Below are positions 44,445-52,309 of a stretch of 64,000 nt of DNA, in pieces (positions within the stretch are counted from its first letter, which is position 1; each line of letters starts with the position of its first letter). The DNA comes from Nitrosospira sp. NpAV (GTDB lineage Bacteria; Pseudomonadota; Gammaproteobacteria; Burkholderiales; Nitrosomonadaceae): the NCBI RefSeq assembly GCF_000832065.1, contig NZ_JXQM01000012.1, positions 28,604 to 92,603 of the forward strand. The letters run 5' to 3'. The notes beneath the pieces were generated by a model. That model was not told where the DNA came from. It was given only the letters and a program-made list of their open reading frames with translations, and searched no databases. Made by a program: the position numbers and the translations under genes.

Positions 44445-46331
44445 ATGAACATCATTAAACGCGCATTGACTGCTGCCGACATAGAGGGTCCGGCTTCAGG
44501 CGCCGTACTATTAAACATTATTCCCGATTCATGGCTTCTCAGTCACGCCCTGCGCAGGATCGTGGCGCTGGTGCTGACCGGTTGCATGATTATCCCCGCG
44601 GTTTCTGATGCAGCACCTCCGGCGGACGCGGGGCCGCGGTCTCCGGGTTCCGAGACATGGGCAAAGGGGCGGATTCTGGTCATGCCGCGCGCCGGACTGC
44701 CGGAAGAGGAGCTCGCAAAAATACTCGACGCCCACGGCGGCAAAGGCAGGAAAATCGGCCAGAGCGATCTGTATATCGTGGACTTGCCGGGTAATGCCTC
44801 GGAAAAGGCGGTCGCGGCAAGGCTTGCGCATAGTCCCCATTTCAAGTTCGCAGAACTTGACTATCGTGAGTCACCCGAATTTGTACCGAATGATCCTTAC
44901 TATGGCAGCGCATGGCATCTGCCAAAAATCGGTGCTAATTTGGCCTGGGATCGTTCCCAAGGCGTGGGTGTGACCATTGCCATACTGGACTCGGGTGTCG
45001 ATAGCGCCCATCCCGATCTCGCGCCACGGATGGTGCCGGGCTGGAATTTCCATGATAATAATTCCAATACATCGGATGTTTATGGTCACGGTACTCAGGT
45101 AGCAGGGGCAGCTGCAGCGGCCGGCAATAATGGCATAGGTGTTACTTCGGTTGCGGTTCAGACGAAGATCATGCCGATCCGCGTTACCGACCTCAGCGGC
45201 AGCGGTTATAGCAGCATGATTGCCAATGGCTTGATCTATGCAGCTGACCGAGGAGTACGCGTTGCCAATATCAGTTTTGCAAACCAGCCCAGCAGGTCCG
45301 TCGTGGTGAGCGCCGCGCAATACATGAAGAGTAAGGGGGGACTGGTGGTGGTTGCCGCCGGCAACAACGGCATCAATGAAAATTTCACGCCCACCACGGC
45401 GATGATTCCGGTATCGGCTACCGATGGCAGTGACATGAAAACCAGTTGGTCGAGCTATGGTAGTTATGTGGCCATGGCCGCACCGGGTACGGGGATCTGG
45501 ACGACGAGCAGAGGAGGGGGTTACGGAGCGGCCTCCGGTACTTCAGTATCCAGCCCGGTTGCCGCCGGTGTGGTCGCACTCATAATGGCGGCCAAGTCAA
45601 CGCTGCTCAACACCCAGGTCGAAAGTCTGCTGTACTCAACGGCGGTCGACTTGGGCGCCGCCGGACGCGATTCCTATTATGGCTATGGGCGGGTGAATGC
45701 CGCACGCGCGGTGCAGACCGCCGTGGGCACTACTCAGACTGCAGATACTCAAGCTCCGGCAATCTCCATCTCGGCACCCCTTGGCGGCGCAACGGTGACG
45801 GGACTGGTCGGCGTGAATGTGGTCGCGACCGATAATGTGGGCGTGACCCGTGTTGAACTGCGGGTCAACAGCACCACGGTCGCCATCGATACCACGGCGC
45901 CGTTCGGATTCACCTGGGATTCAAGGGGCACCCCGAATGGCGTGGCCAATCTGGTTGCTTATGCATTCGACGCAGCCGGCAATTCCAAGGCTTCGGCCGC
46001 TGTCGCGGTGAATGTGGCCAACGGAACCGTAACGGTTGCCAAAGACACCACGCCGCCAGTGGTGAAAATTATCAATCCAGTCGCGGGCAATGTCTCCGGT
46101 AACGTCGTCATCAGCTTAAATGCAGCCGACAATAGCGGCGCTGCGGGCATCACGCAAATGCTCTATATTGATGGGGTGCTAAAGGCTACCGGAAGCGGCA
46201 GCACGCTGGGTTACAACTGGAATACCCGTCCCAAAAGTGTCGCAGCCGGAACGCACACCATCCGGGCAGTGGCGAAGGATAAAGCGGGCAATGCCTCGTC
46301 TGCTTCCGTGAATGTAACGGTGATCAGGTAG
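44445..46331 (+). CDS. Subtilisin-like (S8) serine protease with bacterial Ig-like domains, paralogue 1
   Basis: 628 residues with GAGGAGG ahead of the ATG. An unusually long n-region (about 38 residues) precedes the hydrophobic signal, which ends in VLTGC-MII, a lipobox-like sequence. It may be a lipoprotein or a cleaved secreted protein. A propeptide-like domain (about 75-140) precedes the S8 catalytic domain: Asp182 (AILDSGVD), His215 (YGHGTQVAG), Asn308 (AAGNNG) and Ser367 (SGTSVSSP). Two Ig-like repeats (about 435-525 and 535-628) end the chain. Type II secretion is a plausible exit route, since the gsp genes are adjacent. Confidence 0.9.
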   Translation: MNIIKRALTAADIEGPASGAVLLNIIPDSWLLSHALRRIVALVLTGCMIIPAVSDAAPPADAGPRSPGSETWAKGRILVMPRAGLPEEELAKILDAHGGKGRKIGQSDLYIVDLPGNASEKAVAARLAHSPHFKFAELDYRESPEFVPNDPYYGSAWHLPKIGANLAWDRSQGVGVTIAILDSGVDSAHPDLAPRMVPGWNFHDNNSNTSDVYGHGTQVAGAAAAAGNNGIGVTSVAVQTKIMPIRVTDLSGSGYSSMIANGLIYAADRGVRVANISFANQPSRSVVVSAAQYMKSKGGLVVVAAGNNGINENFTPTTAMIPVSATDGSDMKTSWSSYGSYVAMAAPGTGIWTTSRGGGYGAASGTSVSSPVAAGVVALIMAAKSTLLNTQVESLLYSTAVDLGAAGRDSYYGYGRVNAARAVQTAVGTTQTADTQAPAISISAPLGGATVTGLVGVNVVATDNVGVTRVELRVNSTTVAIDTTAPFGFTWDSRGTPNGVANLVAYAFDAAGNSKASAAVAVNVANGTVTVAKDTTPPVVKIINPVAGNVSGNVVISLNAADNSGAAGITQMLYIDGVLKATGSGSTLGYNWNTRPKSVAAGTHTIRAVAKDKAGNASSASVNVTVIR

Positions 46332-46359
46332 CGTTGCGAGTGGATGGCCGCATCCACAT

Positions 46360-46394
46360 AACCGGACCAGGCATCATAGGGTCCGGTTTTTATT
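46360..46394 (+). terminator. Rho-independent terminator of the first subtilase gene
   Basis: ACCGGACC (46361-46368) pairs with GGTCCGGT (46380-46387), followed by TTTTTATTT. Confidence 0.85.
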
Positions 46395-46898
46395 TGGTCT
46401 ACCCAAGCGGCAGCCCTGATGCTTAAAAATGGAAGGCTCCGTATACTTTTACGATCCTATTTTTCGTCGAAATTGTTTACATTCCGATACCGAGCCCATC
46501 TTCGTAACGACAAGCCTGATTGCTCAACCGCAGAATCAATACCCTAACATACCACTATTATGAGTTCAGGCACCCGCACATGTGACGGGTGTCGCAAAAT
46601 GACGGGTTGCCGGCTCGTGAGCAGTATGTCCTCTTGCTAACGTCCCTTGAATCGTCAGGGTGTATCCCATCCGATAGGCAAGACTCTTAAAATGCAGCCA
46701 ATTATGCTTCGGCGATAGTGAGTGCTGCAGACATTACTGCTAATAAAACCGTAATAGCTTAGTAGTTTAGATGAGACTGCGCGAGGCTATGCAGGACTCC
46801 CTGCCTTCTTGTCGGATATCTTTACAATAATGTAGATAATCAGTCGAGATAAAATTAAATAGATATTAAAATTAGTGACTTGTAATTGCTTATTCACC

Positions 46899-46915
46899 AG
46901 GCATGTAAATTGCTT
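46899..46915 (+). promoter_or_regulatory. Sigma-54 (-24/-12) promoter, copy 2
   Basis: AGGCATG-TAAAT-TGCTT: GG (46900-46901) and GC (46912-46913) ten bases apart, 55 bases before the PEP-CTERM start. It shares GGCATG and TGCTTATATC with copy 1. Confidence 0.75.
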
Positions 46916-46969
46916 ATATCTAGTTGGGAAAACCAATATCTGATGTAGTTTTTACCTGGGGAGTCTGCG

Positions 46970-47686
46970 ATGAAAAAATTTTATTTTTCTAAATCTTCAT
47001 ATATATCTGCTTCTGTACTTGCTTTAACACTGGGACTGTCTGCGCCCCTGGCTCACTCCATTCCCTTCACCATTGATGGCGTGCTTACGGGGGACATTCG
47101 TCTGAATAACCCGGATAACCTGATCATGAACGTCACTATTACAGGTGATACTACTTCTAACCAGGCTTTCTGGACGATTGACATCAACTCGCCCGCTCAC
47201 CCGGATGTCAAGCTGGATGAGTTCTATTTTAATATGAGTGGGCTTGCAAGCGACTACAGCTTCAGTGGTTTCGATCCTACAGGCTGGACTGTAAACTCGC
47301 CGGCAACTGTACAGGGGGCGGGAGGAACTTCCTTTATGTTTGAAACGTTGGATCCGGCAGGTCCGCCCAACGCAGCTGACGTTACCAACAGTCAGAACCT
47401 GACCTTCACCATGACCAACAATGTGGGTAATTTCACCACGGCATTGTTTACCAATGCCCCGGTGGCTCAATCCAATGATGCGGGTTCCGGTCAATTGGGC
47501 GCTCATTTGCAGAGTCTCACTACCGCGGGAAACTGTGGAACCTCAACCAGTTGCTCCGATAGCGGCTTCGCGTTTGGGAACTACGATTCTGGTAATCCCC
47601 CCGTCCTTATACCTGAGCCAGCGACACTCTCGCTTCTTGGCTTGGGCCTGTTGGGATTCGGCGTAGCCCGCAGGCAGAAAAAATAA
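46970..47686 (+). CDS. PEP-CTERM sorting-domain protein 1
   Basis: 238 residues. A signal peptide (FSKSSYISASVLALTLGLSAPLAHS) is followed by a Ser/Thr/Asn/Gly-rich beta region without a recognised enzymatic domain. The C-terminal PEP-CTERM signal is IPEPATLSLLGLGLLGFGV with ARRQKK. Such proteins are recognised and processed by exosortase at the inner membrane and delivered to the cell surface or extracellular matrix. The last 25 codons and terminator are shared with the next PEP-CTERM gene. A sigma-54 promoter lies upstream. Confidence 0.88.
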   Translation: MKKFYFSKSSYISASVLALTLGLSAPLAHSIPFTIDGVLTGDIRLNNPDNLIMNVTITGDTTSNQAFWTIDINSPAHPDVKLDEFYFNMSGLASDYSFSGFDPTGWTVNSPATVQGAGGTSFMFETLDPAGPPNAADVTNSQNLTFTMTNNVGNFTTALFTNAPVAQSNDAGSGQLGAHLQSLTTAGNCGTSTSCSDSGFAFGNYDSGNPPVLIPEPATLSLLGLGLLGFGVARRQKK

Positions 47687-47737
47687 TTAACTTTTCACAG
47701 TTTCAACGTACAGACCCGCTTCGGCGGGTTTGTTGTT
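47600..47737 (+). repeat. Direct repeat (copy A): PEP-CTERM tail plus terminator
   Basis: About 138 bases nearly identical to 48854-48990, with about eight differences by eye including one indel. It covers the PEP-CTERM signal, the stop and the terminator. Confidence 0.9.
47712..47737 (+). terminator. Rho-independent terminator of PEP-CTERM gene 1
   Basis: ACCCGC-TTCG-GCGGGT (47714-47729) with a stable TTCG loop, followed by TTGTTGTTT. Confidence 0.85.
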
Positions 47738-48145
47738 TGCTGGCTATTGGCGCAGTAACTGGCTACGCGATTCATCGATCAGGACACGCTTGCGCCTGGT
47801 AACCATTACACACCTCCACAAATCAAGAATCAATAGGGTTAAGACCGACCGGTTGAATCCACTGGTACGATTTATCGGGTAGGGTCACTCCACGCAGACA
47901 ACATCGCTCGTAAAACCTTAATAGTTCACAAAGTAACTCAACCTAGGCTTAAAGAAGCGACGCAGGCTTTTTGAGGATCTCGTTGTCGAGAGCTTTTACT
48001 GAAATGTGAATTATCAGTATAGGAAGAGATTAAATTTAATTAAAATCAATGTTTTATTTTTATTATAAAATCTGGCACGCAAATTGCTTCATATGCAATG
48101 AGGGTCAAACATATTTGTAGCTTACTATCAGGAGTCATAAAAAAA
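47738..48145. other. Intergenic region before PEP-CTERM gene 2
   Basis: Contains the sigma-54 promoter at 48073-48089 and an AGGAG ribosome site at 48130-48134. On the minus strand a GGAGGTGTG followed by a 20-codon frame near 47810 is too short to call. Nothing else is recognised. Confidence 0.5.
48073..48089 (+). promoter_or_regulatory. Sigma-54 (-24/-12) promoter, copy 3
   Basis: TGGCACG-CAAA-TTGCTT matches the sigma-54 consensus TGGCACG-N4-TTGC exactly, with GG at 48074-48075 and GC at 48086-48087. Confidence 0.85.
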
Positions 48146-48940
48146 ATGAAATACTCAAAATTATCCGTAGCCTTTGCGGGAATGCTTGTAGCATCGGCTG
48201 CATCGTTGGACGCTATGGCGGTTCCTATTACCTTTACGGGTTCGGGGACGGGCCCGGGAGGTGTTCCAGTCGCCGCATCGGCTATTTTTAATATCGTTGG
48301 TAACAATTTAACAATCACCTTGCAAAATACCTCATCCTCGAACAACGGGCAGGATGTACCGGGCAGCACTCTTACCGGTCTGTTTTGGGATTTCACGGGT
48401 AACCCTCTTCTGACGCCGGTTTCTGCGACGGTGGGCGCTGGGTCGTCTATTCTGGGTGCCTGTGATTTAGTCAATTGCACTGGCCTTACGAACGTTGGCG
48501 GCGAGTTTGGATATCAGGCGACTTCGCTTACCGGTGGTGCTGACAGGGGAATTTCAAGCTCGGGCTATCTGAACAGCGGCTTATCGGGAAATATCGGCAA
48601 TTTCAATAATGGCCTTGCCGGCACCGATCTGGATAAGCCAGCATCACTCGATGGGATAAATTTCGGGATTATTTCGGCTGCATCGGGCTTCAATCCAAAC
48701 ACTGGATTGTCCAAGGATCCTCTCGTCCAAGACACGGTCGTTTTTGTCCTGACCGGGGTAAATGGCTTGTCGATCACTGATATTTCGCATGTCAGCTTTC
48801 AGTATGGAACAAGTATAACGGAACTCAATGTTCCCGGCGATCCCCGCGATCCTCCCGTCCTTATACCTGAGCCAGCGACACTCTCACTTCTTGGCTTGGG
48901 TCTATTGGGATTCGGCGTAGCCCGCAGACAGAAAAAATAA
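48146..48940 (+). CDS. PEP-CTERM sorting-domain protein 2
   Basis: 264 residues from the ATG at 48146, behind AGGAG; an upstream in-frame ATG would run into the promoter-proximal region. The signal peptide is KYSKLSVAFAGMLVASAASLDAMA. The mature part is Gly/Ser/Thr/Asn-rich (PITFTGSGTGPGG, then CDLVNCTGLTNVGGEFGYQ) with one Cys pair; no enzymatic domain is recognised. The C-terminus IPEPATLSLLGLGLLGFGVARRQKK is identical to protein 1. It resembles surface or matrix PEP-CTERM proteins. Confidence 0.88.
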   Translation: MKYSKLSVAFAGMLVASAASLDAMAVPITFTGSGTGPGGVPVAASAIFNIVGNNLTITLQNTSSSNNGQDVPGSTLTGLFWDFTGNPLLTPVSATVGAGSSILGACDLVNCTGLTNVGGEFGYQATSLTGGADRGISSSGYLNSGLSGNIGNFNNGLAGTDLDKPASLDGINFGIISAASGFNPNTGLSKDPLVQDTVVFVLTGVNGLSITDISHVSFQYGTSITELNVPGDPRDPPVLIPEPATLSLLGLGLLGFGVARRQKK

Positions 48941-48990
48941 TTAACTTTCCCAGTTTCAACATACAGACCCGCTTCGGCGGGTTTGTTATT
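48854..48990 (+). repeat. Direct repeat (copy B): PEP-CTERM tail plus terminator
   Basis: Second copy of the 47600-47737 module. Identity drops abruptly upstream of the CCCGTCC boundary, so only the sorting tail and terminator were duplicated or homogenised. Confidence 0.9.
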
Positions 48991-48992
48991 TA
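48965..48992 (+). terminator. Rho-independent terminator of PEP-CTERM gene 2
   Basis: ACCCGC-TTCG-GCGGGT (48967-48982) followed by TTGTTATTT, the same hairpin as after PEP-CTERM gene 1. Confidence 0.85.
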
Positions 48993-49114
48993 TTGGCGGC
49001 GGAGGAGCAGCGGCCCTGCGGCAATCGTTGTTTTGCGATGGCAATTAGGTATTATCCCCGCTCTGCATCGTTTCCTCCACGTTTAGTACCTCAATTAATT
49101 CGGCTAGCAGTAAT

Positions 49115-49142
49115 TTGAGGCAGTCGCATCTGCTGATATACT
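49115..49142 (+). promoter_or_regulatory. Candidate sigma-70 promoter upstream of the c-di-GMP riboswitch
   Basis: TTGAGG (49115-49120) and TATACT (49137-49142), 16 bases apart, about 100 bases before the aptamer. No sigma-54 element with correct spacing is seen ahead of this gene. Confidence 0.3.
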
Positions 49143-49247
49143 TTCTTTCTGGCTGACTCGTTCGCTTGCCCCATGAGTTGTACTTCAGTCCAATGGGCAA
49201 CGAGCGTGGTTCATGTAAGATAACGCCAGAATTCTTGATCTGTAAAG

Positions 49248-49325
49248 GGCAAACCTCGCAAAAGCGGGGGGCGCAAAGTCATCGGTCTACCGGGCATATG
49301 CCCCAGGACGGCAGGACTGCCAGAT
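49248..49325 (+). ncRNA. Cyclic-di-GMP-I (GEMM-I) riboswitch
   Basis: P1 is ATCTG (49248-49252) with CAGAT (49321-49325). Inside are the GEMM landmarks in order: AAGGGCAAACC, a hairpin CCTCGC-AAAA-GCGGGG whose loop can dock as a GNRA-like tetraloop, GCGCAAAG (consensus ACGCAAAG), CGGTCTA (consensus CGGCCUA), and a final stem GGCAGGACTGCC. The conserved A/G positions that contact c-di-GMP are retained by eye. The start codon of the second subtilase is about 145 bases downstream. The expression platform is not resolved. Confidence 0.85.
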
Positions 49326-49471
49326 AACGCCACTTCCTTTGTCAATGTGGTGAATTGACGGGAATCAAGCAATACGTTCGGATGCGGATTTTCATAGTCC
49401 GGTTACTGAGCGTTTTTCTCTCCAGGCCTATCCAGGCGGTTCCGCCTCCCTATCACGAGGAGGAACTACGG
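49326..49471 (+). promoter_or_regulatory. Leader between riboswitch and second subtilase start
   Basis: About 146 bases including a short CCAC/GTGG hairpin, a possible hairpin before a TTTTTCTC run near 49413, and the GAGGAGG ribosome site at 49457-49463. It should contain the expression platform. Confidence 0.4.
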
Positions 49472-51361
49472 ATGAATATTAACAAACCTGCATTACCTGC
49501 CGCCGGGATAGAGGGTCCGGTTGAGGGGGCTACAACACAAAATCTCTCTGGCTTTTTTGGCTCACGGCGTCCCGGTCTTGCCCGGCACAGCTTCGTGGCA
49601 TTGGTATTGACCAGTTGCATGACAGCCTCGATGGTTTCCAACGCCGCCCCTCCGGAAGACAAGGGCTCACGATCGGACGGTTCCGAAACCTGGGCAAAAG
49701 GGCGGATTCTGGTGATGCCGCGCGCCGGATTGCCGGAAAAGGAGCTTGCAAAAATACTTGGTGCCCATGGCGGCAAGGGCAGGAAGATAGGCCAGAGCGA
49801 CCTGTACATCGTGGATTTGCCGGGAGATGCCTCGGAAAAGGCGATCGCGGCAAGGCTGGCTCGCCATCCACATATCAAGCTGGCGGAGCCCGATTATCGT
49901 GATTCGCCCGAGCTTGTGCCGAATGATCCCTATTATGGCAGTGCATGGCATCTGCCAAAAATCGGCGCGAATTCGGCCTGGGACAGTTCCCAAGGCGCGG
50001 GTGTGACCATTGCCATACTGGACTCGGGTGTCGATAGCACCCATCCCGATCTTGCAACCCGGCTGGTGCCGGGCTGGAATTTCTATGACAATAACTCCAA
50101 TACAGCGGACGTTTACGGTCACGGCACCAAAGTCGCAGGCGCGGCAGCAGCGGCCGGCAATAACGGTGTTGGTGTTGCCTCGGTGGCCGGTCAAGCGAAG
50201 ATCATGCCGATTCGCGTTACCGACCTCAGTGGCAGCGGTTATAGCAGCATGATCGCCAATGGCTTGATCTATGCAGCTGACCGCGGCATACGCGTTGCCA
50301 GCATCAGCTTTGCAAACCAGCCCAGCAGGCCCGCCGTGGTCAGTGCTGCGCAATACATGAAGGACAAGGGGGGGCTGGTGATAGTGGCTGCCGGCAACAA
50401 CGGCATCAATGAAAATTTCACGCCCACCACGGCGATGATTCCGGTATCGGCTACCGATGGCAATGACATGAAAGCCAGCTGGTCGAGCTATGGTAGTTAT
50501 GTGGCCATGGCCGCACCGGGTACGGGGATCTGGACGACGAGCAAGGGGGGTGGTTACGGGGCGGTTTCCGGCACTTCTGTAGCCAGTCCGGTCACAGCCG
50601 GCGTGGTTGCGCTCATGATGGCGGCCAAGTCAACGTTGCCCAACACCCAAGTCGAAAGCCTGCTGTACTCGACGGCGGTCGACTTGGGCGCCGCCGGACG
50701 CGATTCCTATTATGGCTATGGGCGAGTGAATGCCGCACGCGCGGTACAGGCGGCCGCGGCCACTGCCGAGGCTCCGGATACCCAGGCCCCGGCGGTTTCC
50801 ATCTCCGCGCCTATCGGCGGCGCAACAGTGACGGGACTGGCCAGCGTGAACGTGATCGCGACCGATAACGTGGGCGTGACCCGTGTCGAACTGCGCGTCA
50901 ACAGCACCACGGTCGCTATCGATACCTCGGCGCCGTTCGGATTCACCTGGGATTCAAGCGGCACTCCCAACGGTATGTCCAATCTGGTTGCTTATGCATT
51001 CGACGCAGCTGGCAATTCCAAGGCTTCGGCCGTTGTCGCGGTGAATGTGGCCAATGGCACCACAACGGTTCCCAAAGACACCACGCCGCCAGTGGTAAAA
51101 ATCATCAATCCGGTGGCAGGAGATGTTTCAGGCACCAATGTACCCGTCAGCGTGAACGCGACCGACGATAGCGGCGCTGCGGGCATCACGCAAACGGTAT
51201 ATATCGACGGAGTGTTGAAGGCGACCGGAAGCGGAAGCACGCTGGGCTATAACTGGAATCTCCGCAAGGTTGCGGCCGGCCCACATACCGTTGAGGTCGT
51301 GACAAAGGATGGGGCAGGTAACGTTTCGTCCGCTTCCGTGAATGTGACGGTGACAAAGTAG
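49472..51361 (+). CDS. Subtilisin-like (S8) serine protease with bacterial Ig-like domains, paralogue 2
   Basis: 629 residues from the ATG at 49472, behind GAGGAGG at eight-base spacing; an upstream in-frame extension to 49355 is not supported by the paralogue. It is very similar to the 44445 product along its whole length. It has the long n-region, a lipobox-like VLTSC (Cys49), propeptide-like domain, the S8 triad (AILDSGVD, YGHGTKVAG, SGTSVASP) and two Ig-like repeats. Unlike its paralogue it has a c-di-GMP riboswitch in the leader. Likely exported, probably through the adjacent type II system or lipoprotein route. Confidence 0.9.
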   Translation: MNINKPALPAAGIEGPVEGATTQNLSGFFGSRRPGLARHSFVALVLTSCMTASMVSNAAPPEDKGSRSDGSETWAKGRILVMPRAGLPEKELAKILGAHGGKGRKIGQSDLYIVDLPGDASEKAIAARLARHPHIKLAEPDYRDSPELVPNDPYYGSAWHLPKIGANSAWDSSQGAGVTIAILDSGVDSTHPDLATRLVPGWNFYDNNSNTADVYGHGTKVAGAAAAAGNNGVGVASVAGQAKIMPIRVTDLSGSGYSSMIANGLIYAADRGIRVASISFANQPSRPAVVSAAQYMKDKGGLVIVAAGNNGINENFTPTTAMIPVSATDGNDMKASWSSYGSYVAMAAPGTGIWTTSKGGGYGAVSGTSVASPVTAGVVALMMAAKSTLPNTQVESLLYSTAVDLGAAGRDSYYGYGRVNAARAVQAAAATAEAPDTQAPAVSISAPIGGATVTGLASVNVIATDNVGVTRVELRVNSTTVAIDTSAPFGFTWDSSGTPNGMSNLVAYAFDAAGNSKASAVVAVNVANGTTTVPKDTTPPVVKIINPVAGDVSGTNVPVSVNATDDSGAAGITQTVYIDGVLKATGSGSTLGYNWNLRKVAAGPHTVEVVTKDGAGNVSSASVNVTVTK

Positions 51362-51392
51362 CCGGGTAGAAACCGCAAACGGATTGCGCTAC

Positions 51393-51434
51393 AAAACCGG
51401 GCCAAGCATCATGTCTGCTGGCTCGGTTTTTTTT
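51393..51434 (+). terminator. Rho-independent terminator of the second subtilase gene
   Basis: AAACCGGGCCAAGCA pairs imperfectly with TGCTGGCTCGGTTT, followed by eight T. It lies between the convergent protease genes. Confidence 0.8.
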
Positions 51435-51458
51435 CACAAGGTGCAATAGTGACGCTGC

Positions 51459-52274
51459 TTAGCGGCGTGCGGCCTGATAGAGCGGCATAACGACTGGAAG
51501 CAATGATTCGATTTGCTGAACCCGGGTTGAGTCGGCGGGATGGCTGCTCAGAAATTCGGGTGGTTGCGCGCCGCCACTGGCGCTCATCATCTTTTGCCAT
51601 AAGGTTATTCCGGCACGCGGATTGTAGCCTGCGCGGGCGGTCAGTTCCAGGCCGATACGATCGGCCTCCGCCTCGTCGGTACGGCTAAAGTGGGTTGCTA
51701 TCAGAGCTTCGTAGCCGATATTGGCAAGTTGGGTCGCATTCTGACCGAGGCCAAGCATCGCCGAACCAACGCCCATCGCCGCTTGTGCGGCGATCGCCTG
51801 GGATACCTGCTCACGCGAATGCTCGCGCAAGGCATGGGCGATTTCATGCCCCATGACCACCGCAATCTCTTCGTCAGTCAATCTCAGGCGATTGATCAGT
51901 CCGGAATAAAACATGATCTTGCCGCCGGGCATGCAGAAAGCATTGAGCTGATCGCTGCCAATGATATTGACTTCCCATTTCCAGCCGGGCGCATCCCGGC
52001 GGAATACGCCGGTTTGCGGTTCAATCCGGCGGGCGATGGCCTGTACCCGCTGCAGCATTTTGCTGTCCTGGTTCAGTGCGCCTTTTTCCGTCGCTTCCGC
52101 TTTCATCTTGGTGTAACCCTGCGCTGCTGTTTGCTCCAGTTGTTCCGATGAAATAAGCATGAATTGAGAGCGGTTCGCGCCCACCGCGCCTCCCGTGGTG
52201 GTAGTCGCGCACCCGCTGAGCGCTGCTAACCACAGACTGATCGATATAGCTGCAAGAAGTCGAAAAATGGACAT
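51459..52274 (-). CDS. M48-family metalloprotease, lipoprotein
   Basis: 271 residues from the ATG at 52274 with GGGGA just ahead. A lipoprotein signal ends in LAALSGC (Cys22). The M48 zinc site is HEIAH (about 143-147) with the third ligand Glu in DEAEADRIG. The family (BepA/LoiP/YcaL-like) degrades or refolds outer-membrane proteins in the periplasm. No TPR domain follows, so it is closer to LoiP/YcaL in size. Confidence 0.9.
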   Translation of the reverse strand: MSIFRLLAAISISLWLAALSGCATTTTGGAVGANRSQFMLISSEQLEQTAAQGYTKMKAEATEKGALNQDSKMLQRVQAIARRIEPQTGVFRRDAPGWKWEVNIIGSDQLNAFCMPGGKIMFYSGLINRLRLTDEEIAVVMGHEIAHALREHSREQVSQAIAAQAAMGVGSAMLGLGQNATQLANIGYEALIATHFSRTDEAEADRIGLELTARAGYNPRAGITLWQKMMSASGGAQPPEFLSSHPADSTRVQQIESLLPVVMPLYQAARR

Positions 52275-52309
52275 GATTTTCCCCAATAAAAAATATCTAT
52301 CATACGTAT

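Larger units (their letters stand above)
46332..46969. other. Intergenic region between first subtilase and PEP-CTERM protein 1
   Basis: Holds the subtilase terminator (46360-46394), a hairpin CACCCG/CGGGTG near 46571-46591, and the sigma-54 promoter at 46899-46915. No gene is seen. Confidence 0.5.

Noticed and set aside
46571..46700. CACCCG/CGGGTG hairpin followed by TCGCAAAATGACGG and GATAGGCAAGACTC, considered as a second riboswitch
   Set aside because: The GEMM core strings do not line up in order and no closing P1 could be found.
47760..47815. Minus-strand 20-codon frame starting MVTRRKRVLID with a good GGAGGTG
   Set aside because: Too short and without any supporting similarity; may be the start of a lost gene.
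49148..49180. CTGGCTGACTCGTTCGCTTG before the second subtilase as a fourth sigma-54 promoter
   Set aside because: Spacing between GG and GC is eleven bases, not ten.
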